A stretch of 64,000 nucleotides of DNA from NCBI RefSeq assembly GCF_001742165.1, contig NZ_CP016443.1:2852001-2916000 (forward strand), written 5' to 3'. The translations under genes and the position numbers were made by a program. The DNA comes from Burkholderia stabilis. GTDB lineage: Bacteria; Pseudomonadota; Gammaproteobacteria; Burkholderiales; Burkholderiaceae. Shown here in pieces: positions 36,487 through 45,565 of this stretch. How positions within the stretch are numbered: the stretch's first letter is position 1; each line of letters starts with the position of its first letter. The notes below the pieces were generated by a model. The model was not told where the DNA came from and searched no databases. It saw nothing but the letters and a program-made list of their open reading frames with translations.

Positions 36487-36788
36487 CGAGCGATCCTCTT
36501 CGGGATGACGCCGCGGGCCCTGCCGTCCGGTTCTCGTCGCGGCGGTTCTTCTGATCAATATATTCCGCCGAATCCCAAAGCGGTACACGTTGGAGAGATT
36601 TTCGGGATATCCCGGGGATGAATGTGTACTGAAGCGAAATAATCGACGGGAAAGGCACGATCCCGAGCGCGGGCGGGGACGGGTATTCCCGGATGATCGC
36701 CGCGGCCGTGCGCGGCCGGCAAGGCGCCGCGCGAACCGTCCCGATTCGGGTCTAAACTGGTGCCCGATGCCACCCCGGAGACCTCACG
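36487..36788. other. Divergent intergenic region with perfect 12-bp palindrome
   Basis: 302 bp between the response-regulator start and the HExxH-protein start, with no convincing ORF. It contains the perfect palindrome CGGGATATCCCG at 36603-36614, about 117 bp upstream of the response-regulator start. That is a plausible site for autoregulation by a LuxR-type dimer. The 36560-36660 stretch is AT-richer than its surroundings. Confidence 0.4.
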
Positions 36789-37241
36789 ATGATCGATCTT
36801 GCCGATATCCTGCCGTCCGCGCTGCCTGCCGCCGTCGCCTGGGCCGACGCGGAGGCGGCGCGCGGAATCGCGCAGGGCGCGCCGCTCACACCCGCGCAGG
36901 CCGACGACGCGCGCACGGTCGGGGTCGCGCAGCCGGAGCGGATTCGTGTCGTGACCGCCGACCGCCTGCCGTTTCCCGAAACGCCTTCGCTGGCCGCGAT
37001 CGCCCGCGACACGGGGCTGCTGTCGCCCGGGACGATCGGCCTGACGCTCGGCCATGCGGTGTTCGTACTGCGCGGGCACGACACGCGCCGCCTGCTGACC
37101 CACGAATTCCGTCATGTGCATCAGTACGAGGCCGCCGGATCGATCGGCGCGTTTCTTGCGCGTTATCTGCAAGAGATCGCGACGGTCGGGTATCACGATG
37201 CGCCGCTCGAGGCCGATGCGCGGCAGCACGAGTTCGACTGA
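36789..37241 (+). CDS. Small HExxH (gluzincin-like) putative metalloprotein
   Basis: 150 residues. The segment LLTHEFRHVHQYEAAGS near residue 103 has the zinc-binding HExxH arrangement followed by HQYE, as in minimal metallopeptidase-like proteins. A downstream Glu in PLEADAR could be the third ligand. No signal peptide or membrane helix. Function unknown; possibly a cytoplasmic peptidase or a catalytically reduced relative. It is followed after 102 bp by the frameshifted DedA gene. Confidence 0.7.
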   Translation: MIDLADILPSALPAAVAWADAEAARGIAQGAPLTPAQADDARTVGVAQPERIRVVTADRLPFPETPSLAAIARDTGLLSPGTIGLTLGHAVFVLRGHDTRRLLTHEFRHVHQYEAAGSIGAFLARYLQEIATVGYHDAPLEADARQHEFD

Positions 37242-37343
37242 CCGCTCACGCCGGCGCGACCGCGCGCACCTCGAGATGAACCTTCCCGACGCTCCCATCG
37301 GCCCGGTGTCCACCCGCCGAGCCGCGCCGCTGTGGAGCGCGCG

Positions 37344-39343
37344 ATGAGCGAGACGATCCACGCGTGGATCGGCACGATCGGCGCGCATCCGCTGCTCGTG
37401 CTGGCGATCGTGTTCGTCACCGCCTGTGCCGAGGCGATCGCGCTGATCGGCACGGTGGTGCCGGCCGGCGCCGTGATGTTCGCGGCCGGCACGCTGATCG
37501 GCGCGGGCGCACTCGACGGGTGGACGACGATCGGCGTCGCGGCCGTCGGGGCAGTGATCGGCGACGGGATCAGCTACGAGCTCGGGCGGCACTATCGCGG
37601 GGTGATTCGCAACGCGTGGACGCGCTTCGGCTACGCGGCCGCTTACTCGCGCGGCGAGGAGTTCGTACTGCGGCACGGCATCAAGAGCATCGTGCTCGCG
37701 CGCTTCCTCGCGCCGGTGCGCGCGGTCGTGCCGGTCGTCGTCGGCTGCGCGACGCTGCCGCGCCGGTCGTTCTATCCGGTCAACGTGATATCGGCGCTCA
37801 TCTGGGCGCCCGTGCATGTGGCGCCGGGCATCCTGTTCGGCGCGTCGGCCGCGCTGGCGGCGGCGATCAGCGTGCGGGTCGCCGTGATCCTGGTGGTCGT
37901 CGCCGCGCTGGTCGCGCTCGTGTGGATCGGCGTGCGCGTCGCGCTGCGGCGCGGCTGGCCGCTGTTGCGCCGCGCGATCGCCGAAGTCGTGCACGCATGC
38001 GCGCGCCGCTGGCCGCGATTCGGCGCGCGGCTGCTCGCCGCGTGCCGGGCGCGGTGCCGGTGTTCGCGCTGCTGTTCGTCGGTTGCGTGTGGCTGTTCGC
38101 GGGCCTCGTGCAGGATGTCGTCGCGAACGATCCGCTGATGCACGCCGACATCGCGCTGTACGCGTTCCTGCAGAACCTGCGCACGCCGCCCGCGGACGCC
38201 GCGATGCGTGCGCTCGCGGTGCTGCACGGGCACGATACGGGGCTGATCGTCGCGGCCGCGTTTCTCGTCTGGCTGATGATCCATCGCTGCTGGCTGACGG
38301 CCGCGTGGTGGCTCGCGACGGTCGGCATCGCCGTCGTGCTCGTGCCGGTGATCGGTGCGGGCGTGCCCGGCGCGACGCCCGCGAGCCTGCCGCCCGGCGC
38401 GCTGCATGTGCCGTTGCCCGATGCCGACGCCGCGTTCGCGATGCTCGCGAGCAGCGGCATCGGCTGGGTGCTCGCGCGCGACCGGCCCGCGCGGTGGCGC
38501 ATTCCGGTCGTGACGGGCGTCGTGCTGTGGATCGTGCTCGGCGGCTTCGCGCGGCTGTACGTCGGCGATACGTGGCTGTCGGGTTTGCTCGGCGGCTGGA
38601 GCCTCGGGCTGGCGTGGTTCGCGGTGCTCGCCGGCGCCTACGCATACTGGCGCGTGCGCGAGCATGTGCAGCCGAGGGGCGCGCTCGTCGCGGTGGTCGT
38701 GGTGCTCGCGACGGCCGGCGTCTGGACGATTCCCGCGCAATGGCAGCTCGACCGCGCGTCGCGCCCGCATGTCGGCGACGTGGTCGCGATGACCGTCGAT
38801 CAGTGGATGCGCGGCGGGTGGCAGCGCGTGCCGACGCGGCGCACCGAGATCGGCGGCGATCGCGAGGAATATCTGCCGCTGCAATGGAGCGCGACGTCGG
38901 ACACGCTCGATCGTCATCTCGCGCAGGCCGGCTGGCAACGCGCGACGCCGTGGTCGCCCGCCACCGCACTGCGCTGGCTGTTGCCGCAGGCGCCGGCCGA
39001 CGCGCTGCCGGTTCTGCCGCGCTATACGCATGGCGAAAGCACGCGCCGCGTGTTCGTGCGCGTCGATCCGGGCCGCCCGGAAAGCCGCCTCGTGTTGCGG
39101 TTGTGGCGTTATCCGTACGTGTTGCAGGACGCGCTCGGCAATCGGCCGTTATGGTACGGCGCGCTGTATCGCGAGACGTTGCGCCGGCCGGCGCGGCTGA
39201 TGACGATCGTGCATACGACGCCGATCGACGATGCGGCAACGATTGCGCAGGCGCTGGCGGTCGAGCCGACGATCGAGCGTCCGCCGGCGGGGATGAGCGC
39301 CGCGCCGGCCGAGATGCTGCTCGTGTGGATGGTCCAGCCGTGA
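37344..39343 (+). pseudogene. Frameshifted DedA-PAP2-LssY fusion gene
   Basis: ATG 37344 (GGAG six bases upstream) opens a DedA/SNARE-associated membrane domain of about 200 residues (VVPAGAVMFAAGTLIGAG, ARFLAPVRAVVPVVVG). Near 38035-38045 the coding frame changes. The original frame ends at 38138 in Cys/Arg-rich nonsense, while a frame one base back continues to 39343 with membrane helices and an LssY-C domain (LPLQWSATSDTLDRHLAQAGW, RRVFVRVDPGRPESRL). The 2000-nt span equals one 666-codon protein lacking a base, the length of intact fused homologues as I know them. The GTG at 38042 could start the second part alone. The PAP2 region lacks the SGH motif (LPDADAAF instead), so phosphatase activity is doubtful anyway. 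Confidence 0.75.
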
Positions 39344-39359
39344 GCGGGCAGGGTGCCGC

Positions 39360-39689
39360 TTACGCGTGCGCCGGCTGCGCGGGGACGACGGACAGGCGCA
39401 GGCCGACCGTCTTGAGCACCGCGAGCAGGGTTTTCAGTGTCGGGTTGCCGTTGGGCGACAGCGTGCGATACAGCGATTCACGACTGATGCCGGCTTCGGC
39501 CGCGACCGCGCCGAGCCCACCATAGGCCTCCGCGACCGTGCGCAGCGCGAGCAGGCCGGCCGCGCGGTTGTCGGGATCGTCGAGCGATTCCATGGCGACC
39601 CGCAGATAAGCCACCGCGAGTTCGCGGTCGGCGCCCAGTTCGGCGACTTCCGCATCGTGGTGCGATACCGCGCCTTTGAGCTTGTTCAC
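39360..39689 (-). CDS. Antitoxin, HTH addiction-module type (HigA-like)
   Basis: 109 residues from a GTG at 39689 inside ATGTGA, which overlaps the toxin stop; GGAGGC lies just upstream. The C-terminal helix-turn-helix (GGLGAVAAEAGISRESLYRTLSPNGNPTLKTLLAVLKTVGLRL) is the hallmark of the addiction-module antidote family. The N-terminal 45 residues would wrap the toxin. Toxin-first order is typical of this group. Confidence 0.88.
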   Translation of the reverse strand: MNKLKGAVSHHDAEVAELGADRELAVAYLRVAMESLDDPDNRAAGLLALRTVAEAYGGLGAVAAEAGISRESLYRTLSPNGNPTLKTLLAVLKTVGLRLSVVPAQPAHA

Positions 39690-40018
39690 ATTTGCCTCCG
39701 TTTCCAGTTCAACCAGTGTTCCTTTGCGCGCCTGATGTCGTCGGGCTGGCTGCGCTTGTCGCCGCCGGACAGCAGCAGCACCAGCGCGCCGCCGTGCCGG
39801 CCGAAATACACGCGATAGCCGGCGCCGACATGGATGCGCAGTTCGATCACGCCTTCGCCGACGGGCTCGCAATCGCCGAAATTGCCTGTCTGCACGCGGC
39901 GCAGGCGTTCGCGAATCCGTGCCTGGGCGAGCTTGTCGCGCACGGCGTTCAGCCATTCGGTGAAAGGCTCGCGACCATCGTCGCGCTGATAGCGAAGCAG
40001 TTCGAACTTGGCTAGCAT
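39686..40018 (-). CDS. Type II toxin, RelE/HigB-like
   Basis: 110 residues. The RelE/ParE-fold marks are GREPFTEWLNAVRDKLAQARI at the N-terminus, VGEGVIELRIHVGAGYRVYF in the core and LLLSGGDKRSQPDDIRRAKEHW at the C-terminus. Members of this killer-protein group cleave mRNA on the ribosome or poison gyrase; ribosome-dependent RNase activity is the usual case. It is co-translated with the antitoxin by a 4-bp overlap. No Shine-Dalgarno precedes the ATG, and a -10-like TATAAG ends 6 bases before it, so a leaderless mRNA is possible. Confidence 0.88.
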   Translation of the reverse strand: MLAKFELLRYQRDDGREPFTEWLNAVRDKLAQARIRERLRRVQTGNFGDCEPVGEGVIELRIHVGAGYRVYFGRHGGALVLLLSGGDKRSQPDDIRRAKEHWLNWKRRQM

Positions 40019-40036
40019 TGTAACTTATAAGCTACA
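40019..40036. promoter_or_regulatory. Toxin-antitoxin operator overlapping -10 element
   Basis: TGTAACTTATAAGCTACA is an 18-bp dyad with one mismatched pair, immediately upstream of the toxin ATG. It includes TATAAG on the minus strand as a probable -10, with TTTCCA 16 bp upstream as a weak -35. Binding of the antitoxin here would block its own promoter. Assigned by symmetry and position. Confidence 0.6.
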
Positions 40037-40381
40037 AAAGGGTGGTGGAAAGAGGCGGTCGTGTAGCTTGCCGCCGACGCGGTGAACGGGGAGCGATACA
40101 TGCGTGCGCGGATCGCCGGATCGGGATGGCCAGCCACGCGGCGGCCGGTGCGCAGGCGACGCCTTCAGGGTTCGGGCTGTCGGGCGACGAAGCCCGCTTC
40201 CCGGACGACGATCATTCTTTCATCCGTTGCGGACGGCGGCGATTCGGCCGAATGGCCTGTTTGGATGGCGCGATGACGGGCACGCGCGGTGGGCGGGGTG
40301 TCGGCAGGAAATGATGCGAACGGCAAACCTGCCGGCGCCGGCGCATCGCGCGACCGGCGGGCCGACAGGTTCGTCGCGGCG
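40037..40381. other. Intergenic region, no gene supported
   Basis: 345 bp between the toxin promoter and the stop of the phosphatase-like gene. Open frames on the plus strand (for example from ATG 40100) lack the GC3 bias of neighbouring genes and match nothing I recognise. Nothing else is seen here. Confidence 0.4.
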
Positions 40382-40936
40382 TTACTGCTTCGCGGGCGCG
40401 GTGCTCGCGACCTTGTCGAGCGCGGCCGGAATGTACGTGTCGAGCTGCGCAGTCACCGATTCGTAGAAGTCGATCGGCTTGCCCCATGCGTCGGGCACGT
40501 CGAGGTGCTTTCCGGTCGCGTATTCGGCGAGCGTGAAGACCTTGCCGGCGGCCGACGGATAGAGCGCGAGCACCTTCTCCTTGTGCTTGTCGGTCATCGT
40601 CAGGATTACGTCGGAATGCTTGACGTCGTTCGCGTTCAATTGCACCGAGCGGTGCGCGGACGTGTCGAGGCCGTGCCGCTTCATCAGGATCACGCCGTTT
40701 TCCTCGGGCTTTTCGTCATACGGATCTTCATCGACCGCGCGCGAGATCACCGCGACGTGCGCGTGCCGCTGCGCGATCAGCTGGCCGGCGATCGCTTCGG
40801 CCATCACGCTGCGCCCGGTGTTGCCCGTGTCGACGAACGCGACTTTCTTCGGTTCGTCGGCGAACGCCGACGTCGCGCACTGGATGCCGACGCAACAGAG
40901 CAGCGCCAGCGTGCTGAGGGTGTGGCTTCTTTTCAT
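40382..40936 (-). CDS. Exported low-molecular-weight protein-tyrosine-phosphatase-like protein, catalytic Cys replaced by Asp
   Basis: 184 residues from ATG 40936, with GGAG upstream. A signal peptide (KRSHTLSTLALLCCVGIQCATSAFA) precedes an LMW-PTP/ArsC fold. The P-loop should be C-x5-R-S, but here FVDTGNTGRS puts Asp at the Cys position (codon GAC) while GNxxRS is kept. The general-acid loop Asp is present in DVPDAWG. Without the nucleophilic Cys, ordinary phosphatase or arsenate reductase activity is not expected. The protein may bind phosphate or oxyanions in the periplasm. It stands alone between the toxin-antitoxin pair and the monooxygenase operon. Confidence 0.8.
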   Translation of the reverse strand: MKRSHTLSTLALLCCVGIQCATSAFADEPKKVAFVDTGNTGRSVMAEAIAGQLIAQRHAHVAVISRAVDEDPYDEKPEENGVILMKRHGLDTSAHRSVQLNANDVKHSDVILTMTDKHKEKVLALYPSAAGKVFTLAEYATGKHLDVPDAWGKPIDFYESVTAQLDTYIPAALDKVASTAPAKQ

Positions 40937-41152
40937 TGATGTCTCCGCCATGATGAGGTGAGGTCGCCCCGGCAGTGGGCCGGGGTTTGCGGAAGATCAT
41001 GACGGCCGCATGCGGCGGAAAAAAATAAACGACCGGTTTTCGCAAGATGGTGTCGCTTCGTTGCAAGCGGGCGCGACGGTGGCCACGGGTATCGCGGCGA
41101 TCGCGGAAGCCGTACACCGCCGCCCCGATCGCCGCATGTCACCGTTCCGTCG

Positions 41153-43609
41153 TCACGCCGCCGCGGCCACACGCTCCGACGCAAACCCCGCCAGCGTCCG
41201 CAATGCGTCCCGCGCCGAGCGCAGGTAAAACGACTGCAGATGAAACACGTGCCAGCGCGCCGCATGAATCTCCAGCCGGCACGGCACGCCGCACGAGGCC
41301 GCATGATGCGCGAGCCGCTGCGCATCCGACAGCAGCACCTCCTGGTCGCCAGCCTGGATCAGCATCGGCGGCAGGCCGCGCAGGTCGGTGTCCAGCGGGC
41401 CGCGCGCCGCGGTCGAGCCGGCACCGTGATACCAGCGCAGCCCCTGTTCGAGCCAGCCGCGGCGGATCATCGGATCGTCGTGGCGGCGCGATGCCAGCGT
41501 CGCGCCGCCGAGCGCGGGATCGGTCACGGGCGAGATCAGCAGCAGTGCAGCGGCGGCCGGTTCGCCGCGCTCGCGCAGCGCGATGGCGAGCGCCAGCGCC
41601 AGCGCGCCGCCGGCCGAATCGCCGGCGATGACGATCCGGTGAGGCGCATGGCCTTGCGCGCGCATCGCGTCGTACGCGGCCAGCGCGTCGTCGAGCGCGG
41701 CGGGGCTCGGATGCTCGGGCGCGAGCCGGTAATCGGGCACCCACACCGGCAGGCCGGCTTCGTTCGCGAGCCGCGTCGTCACGCCGCGATGCGTATGCGG
41801 CCCGCCGAGACAGAACGCGCCGCCGTGCAGATAGAGGATCGCGCCGCCCGTGTCGCCGCGTTTCGGCGCGACCACTTCGACCGGCACGCGGCGCGCGGAC
41901 GTGCGGTAGCGCAGCGTACCGCCCGCGCCGGGCATCAGAGGCGACAGCAGCGCGACGACGCCGCGCTGCATGCGCGCGCCGAACGGCGGCCCGATCAACG
42001 GCCTGAACGCGACGCGCAGGAAGCCGCGCAGCGACGCGGCGGCGAGCGCCTCCAGTCCGCCTGCCGGTGGCGCGATCACCACGCCATGTGCGGGCGCGGG
42101 CGCATCGGGCAGCGGGTGCGAGAAGCGATACGCGCGCAGCCCGGCGAAGCGCGTGATCCACCGGTAGGTCAGCGTGAAGCCGGGCCAGTTCGTGCTGTTG
42201 TGGCCCGATGCGTCGACGTACCAGCTCTTGCAACTGCTCCACACCGAACCGGCCAGACGTTGCTGCACGTGCGCGTTGAAGCGCCGGTAGCGTCGCGCGT
42301 CGACGTCGATCGCGCACGCGCACGCGCCGTCGCGCCGCATCGCGCGCACGCAGCGCATCACGTGCGCGATCTGGCTTTCGAGCATGTAGACGATCGAGTT
42401 GTGGCCGAGGTTGGTGTTCGGGCCGTACAGCATGAAGAAGTTCGGAAAGCCGGGCACGGTGAGCCCGAGATATGCCTGCGCGCCGCGGCGCCACGCGTCG
42501 TTCAGGTCGAGCCCGTCGCGGCCCGTGATGCGCATCGGCGACAGGAATTCGGTCGCCGCGAAACCGGTGCCGTAGATGATCGCGTCGACCGGATGGTGCG
42601 CACCGTCGGCGGTCTCGATGCCATCCTCGGTCACGCGCCGGATGCGCTGCGTGACGAGCTCGACGTTGTCGCGGCTCATCGCGGCGAGGTAGTCGCTCGA
42701 CAGCAGGATGCGCTTGCAGCCGATCGGGTAGTCGGGCGTGAGCCGTTCGCGCAGCGCGGCGCTCGGCACGTCGCGCGCGAGCAATTTGCGGAACGGCCGG
42801 CCGACCGCGAAATCCATCAGACCGTGCAGGCGCGTGAACGCAATCGCACGCGATTCGTAGCGCAGGTAGATCGACGCGCGATACAGCTTCATCGCCCACG
42901 GCAGACCGCGAAGCAGCGCCTTTTCCCACGGGCGGTACGCGCGATCGGGGCGCGGCATCACGTAGGCGGGCGAGCGCTGGAATACGACGAGACGCTGCAC
43001 GTCGCCGGCGATCGCCGGGACGAACTGGATCGCCGATGCGCCGGTGCCGACCACCGCCACGCGTTTGCCCGCGAGCGGCGTGTCGTGATCCCAGTGCGCG
43101 GAATGGAATGCGCGACCGCGAAACGTGTCGATGCCGGGCAGGTCGGGCATCGCCGGGCGGCTCAACTGGCCGGTGCCGCTGACGAGCACGGCCGCACTCA
43201 GCGTCGTGCCGTCGGCGAGCGTGACGCGCCACAGCGCATGGGCTTCGTCGTAGCGCGCGCGTTCGACTTCGGCGCCGAAGCGCAGATGGCGCGCGAGCCC
43301 GTACTTGCGCGCGCAATGCTGCAGGTACGCATGGATTTCGGGCTGCGGCGCGAACACGTGTGACCACGTGGGATTGGGCTCGAACGAGAACGAGTAGAGA
43401 TGCGAGGGCACGTCGCAGGCGGCGCCCGGATAGCTGTTGTCGCGCCATACGCCGCCCACGTCGTGCGAGCGTTCGACGATCACGAAATCGTGGATGCCGG
43501 CGCGTTGCAGCGCGATGGCCATGCCGATGCCGGCGAAGCCGGCGCCGATGATGATCGCCGAAAGCGGCGCGGCCGGTTCGGCCGGGCGGGAAGCGTCAGG
43601 CGAGAACAT
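41153..43609 (-). CDS. Baeyer-Villiger-type flavin monooxygenase fused to alpha/beta-hydrolase (esterase)
   Basis: 818 residues, two enzymes in one chain. N-terminal about 500: FAD loop [12 protein letters not shown], Baeyer-Villiger fingerprint [14 protein letters not shown] near 165, NADPH loop [11 protein letters not shown], and ATG-like [14 protein letters not shown]-terminal about 520-818: HSL-type esterase with oxyanion [10 protein letters not shown], nucleophile GDSAGG, an Asp in the [16 protein letters not shown] block and His in WHVFHLQ. A ketone made into an ester by the first half can be hydrolysed by the second. Its start overlaps the upstream GMC dehydrogenase gene by 14 bp, so alcohol oxidation, oxygen insertion and hydrolysis are encoded in one operon. 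Confidence 0.9.
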   Translation of the reverse strand: MFSPDASRPAEPAAPLSAIIIGAGFAGIGMAIALQRAGIHDFVIVERSHDVGGVWRDNSYPGAACDVPSHLYSFSFEPNPTWSHVFAPQPEIHAYLQHCARKYGLARHLRFGAEVERARYDEAHALWRVTLADGTTLSAAVLVSGTGQLSRPAMPDLPGIDTFRGRAFHSAHWDHDTPLAGKRVAVVGTGASAIQFVPAIAGDVQRLVVFQRSPAYVMPRPDRAYRPWEKALLRGLPWAMKLYRASIYLRYESRAIAFTRLHGLMDFAVGRPFRKLLARDVPSAALRERLTPDYPIGCKRILLSSDYLAAMSRDNVELVTQRIRRVTEDGIETADGAHHPVDAIIYGTGFAATEFLSPMRITGRDGLDLNDAWRRGAQAYLGLTVPGFPNFFMLYGPNTNLGHNSIVYMLESQIAHVMRCVRAMRRDGACACAIDVDARRYRRFNAHVQQRLAGSVWSSCKSWYVDASGHNSTNWPGFTLTYRWITRFAGLRAYRFSHPLPDAPAPAHGVVIAPPAGGLEALAAASLRGFLRVAFRPLIGPPFGARMQRGVVALLSPLMPGAGGTLRYRTSARRVPVEVVAPKRGDTGGAILYLHGGAFCLGGPHTHRGVTTRLANEAGLPVWVPDYRLAPEHPSPAALDDALAAYDAMRAQGHAPHRIVIAGDSAGGALALALAIALRERGEPAAAALLLISPVTDPALGGATLASRRHDDPMIRRGWLEQGLRWYHGAGSTAARGPLDTDLRGLPPMLIQAGDQEVLLSDAQRLAHHAASCGVPCRLEIHAARWHVFHLQSFYLRSARDALRTLAGFASERVAAAA

Positions 43610-45302
43610 CGCGGGTTTCCTCGGGCGGGGCGGCGTCGTGCGCGGCGCACGACGAAAGAGCGGTGTCGACGTGCGCCGGCGTATCGCGATGCGACTGCGC
43701 AGTCGTGCGGCACACGCTGCGCATCATGTCGACGGCCTTCTCGGCGATCATGATCGTCGGCGCATTGGTGTTGCCGCCGATCAGCGTCGGCATGACCGAC
43801 GCATCGACGATGCGCAGCCCCTGCACGCCGTGCACGCGCAACTGCGGATCGACGACGGCGAGCGCGTCGTGTCCCATCCGGCACGTGCCGACCGGGTGAT
43901 ACACGGTGTCGGTGCGCCGGCGCAGCACGTCGCGGATCTCGTCGTCGGTCGTGACGTTCGCGGTGAACAGGTCGCGCGTGGTCCAGCTCGCGAGCGCCGG
44001 CGCCTCCATCAGCCGGCGCGTGAGCCGGAAGCCCGCGACCATGTCGTCGAGGTCGCGCGGATCGTCGAAGAACGCGGGGTCGATGCGCGGCGCCGCGAGC
44101 GGATCGGCGCTGTGCAGCGTGACCGAGCCGCGGCTGCGCGGCCGCAGCAGGCACACGTGGCACGACAACCCGTGGCCGGTGTGCAGCTTGCGCGCGTGAT
44201 CGTCGACGAGCGCGACGACGAAATGCAACTGGATGTCCGGCGCGTCGAGGCCGGCGCGCGTCTTCAGGAAGCCGCCGCCTTCCGCGAAATTCGACGTCAG
44301 CATCCCGCGCCGCTCGCGGCGAAAGCGCGCGAACTCGCGCAGCATGCGCACGCCGCCGCGCGCGGACACGCCCATCGTGTCGACGCTGCGCGTGCGGTAG
44401 CCGAGGATGAAATCCGGATGATCCTGCAGGTTGCGGCCGACGCCGGCCAGATCCGCGCGCACCGGAATGCCGAGTTGCTGAAGCTCGCGCGCCGGGCCGA
44501 CGCCCGACAGCATCAGCAACTGCGGCGTCTGCAACGCGCCGGCGGCGAGCACGACTTCGCGCCGCGCACGCAGCGTGCGGATTGCGCCGTGCTGCCGCAC
44601 TTCGACGCCGATCGCGCGCGTGCCGTCGAACAGGATGCGCAGCACCTGCGCGTGCGTTTCGACGGTCAGGTTGTCGCGGCGGCCGATGTGCGGCAGCAGA
44701 TACGCGCGCGCCGCGCTCCACCGTTCGCCGTGCTTCTGCGTGACCTGGTAGATGCCGATGCCTTCCTGCTGCGCGCCGTTGAAATCGTCGGTGAGCGGCA
44801 GGCCGGCCTGTTGCGCGGCTTCCAGGTAGCGCGCATGGAACGGGTTGCCGGTGCGCAGGTCGCTGACCCACAGCGGGCCGTCGCGGCCGTGCCACGCATC
44901 GTCGAGGCGCTCGTTGTGCTCGCTCAGGCGGAAGTACGGCAGCACGTCGTCGTATGCCCAGCCTTCGTTGCCGAGCGCGGCCCAGCCGTCGTAATCGACG
45001 CGATGCCCGCGGATATAGACCATCGCGTTGATCGCCGACGAACCGCCGAGCGCCTTGCCGCGCGGCTGATAGCCGATGCGCCCGCCGAGCCCAGGTTGCG
45101 GCGCGGTGTCGAACGCCCAGTTGTTCAGGCGTGTCGGCAGCATCGCGACCGCGCCCGTCGGCACGTTCACGACCGTGCTGTCGCCGCGTCCGCCGGCTTC
45201 GAGCACGCAGACGGTCACGGCCGGGTCCTCGGTCAGCCGTCCCGCGACGACGCACCCGCCCGAACCGCCGCCGACGACGATGTAATCGTAAGTCTTGCTC
45301 AT
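43596..45302 (-). CDS. GMC-family FAD alcohol dehydrogenase (choline dehydrogenase-like)
   Basis: 568 residues from ATG 45302, with AAAGGAGA upstream. The N-terminal FAD loop is [20 protein letters not shown] signatures are [19 protein letters not shown] near 83 and [16 protein letters not shown] near 260. The active-site His is in [11 protein letters not shown] near 465, with Asn in [14 protein letters not shown]. It oxidises primary or secondary alcohols with electrons passed to the respiratory chain. Placed with a Baeyer-Villiger monooxygenase-esterase, it probably forms the ketone. The last 40 residues are extra and unusually polar. Confidence 0.9.
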   Translation of the reverse strand: MSKTYDYIVVGGGSGGCVVAGRLTEDPAVTVCVLEAGGRGDSTVVNVPTGAVAMLPTRLNNWAFDTAPQPGLGGRIGYQPRGKALGGSSAINAMVYIRGHRVDYDGWAALGNEGWAYDDVLPYFRLSEHNERLDDAWHGRDGPLWVSDLRTGNPFHARYLEAAQQAGLPLTDDFNGAQQEGIGIYQVTQKHGERWSAARAYLLPHIGRRDNLTVETHAQVLRILFDGTRAIGVEVRQHGAIRTLRARREVVLAAGALQTPQLLMLSGVGPARELQQLGIPVRADLAGVGRNLQDHPDFILGYRTRSVDTMGVSARGGVRMLREFARFRRERRGMLTSNFAEGGGFLKTRAGLDAPDIQLHFVVALVDDHARKLHTGHGLSCHVCLLRPRSRGSVTLHSADPLAAPRIDPAFFDDPRDLDDMVAGFRLTRRLMEAPALASWTTRDLFTANVTTDDEIRDVLRRRTDTVYHPVGTCRMGHDALAVVDPQLRVHGVQGLRIVDASVMPTLIGGNTNAPTIMIAEKAVDMMRSVCRTTAQSHRDTPAHVDTALSSCAAHDAAPPEETRDVLA

Positions 45303-45565
45303 GGAATCGTCTCCTTTCCTGATGTCCGGTGGGTCAGGCGATGCGCGCCGGCACGCGGCCGGATGCTTCGCGTTGGCGTTCGAAACGGGTGGCGGGATCG
45401 GTCGGGCGACTCGGTCGCATGGTGTCTCCTCCTGGGGGCGTTGGCGTCGTTCGGGCGACGACTGGATGACGCCGATGGTGCTGGCCGCATGGGAAAACAC
45501 CAATGCTGCTTCGGGACAATTGTTTTAGTATTTGGGCCAAATTGGCGCTTCGAGGGTTTCTCCGC

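Noticed and set aside
37332..38138. Stand-alone 268-residue DedA protein
   Set aside because: Its last 35 residues are Cys/Arg-rich out-of-frame sequence, while the neighbouring frame carries the natural continuation, so a frameshifted fusion is the better reading.
36555..39239. 894-codon open frame on the minus strand opposite the DedA/LssY gene
   Set aside because: Product is Arg/Ala/Thr repeats without domain character, and the plus strand carries clear membrane and LssY domains.
40042..40314. Plus-strand ORFs between the toxin promoter and the phosphatase-like gene
   Set aside because: No GC3 bias, no homology recognised and Arg-rich content; left as non-coding.
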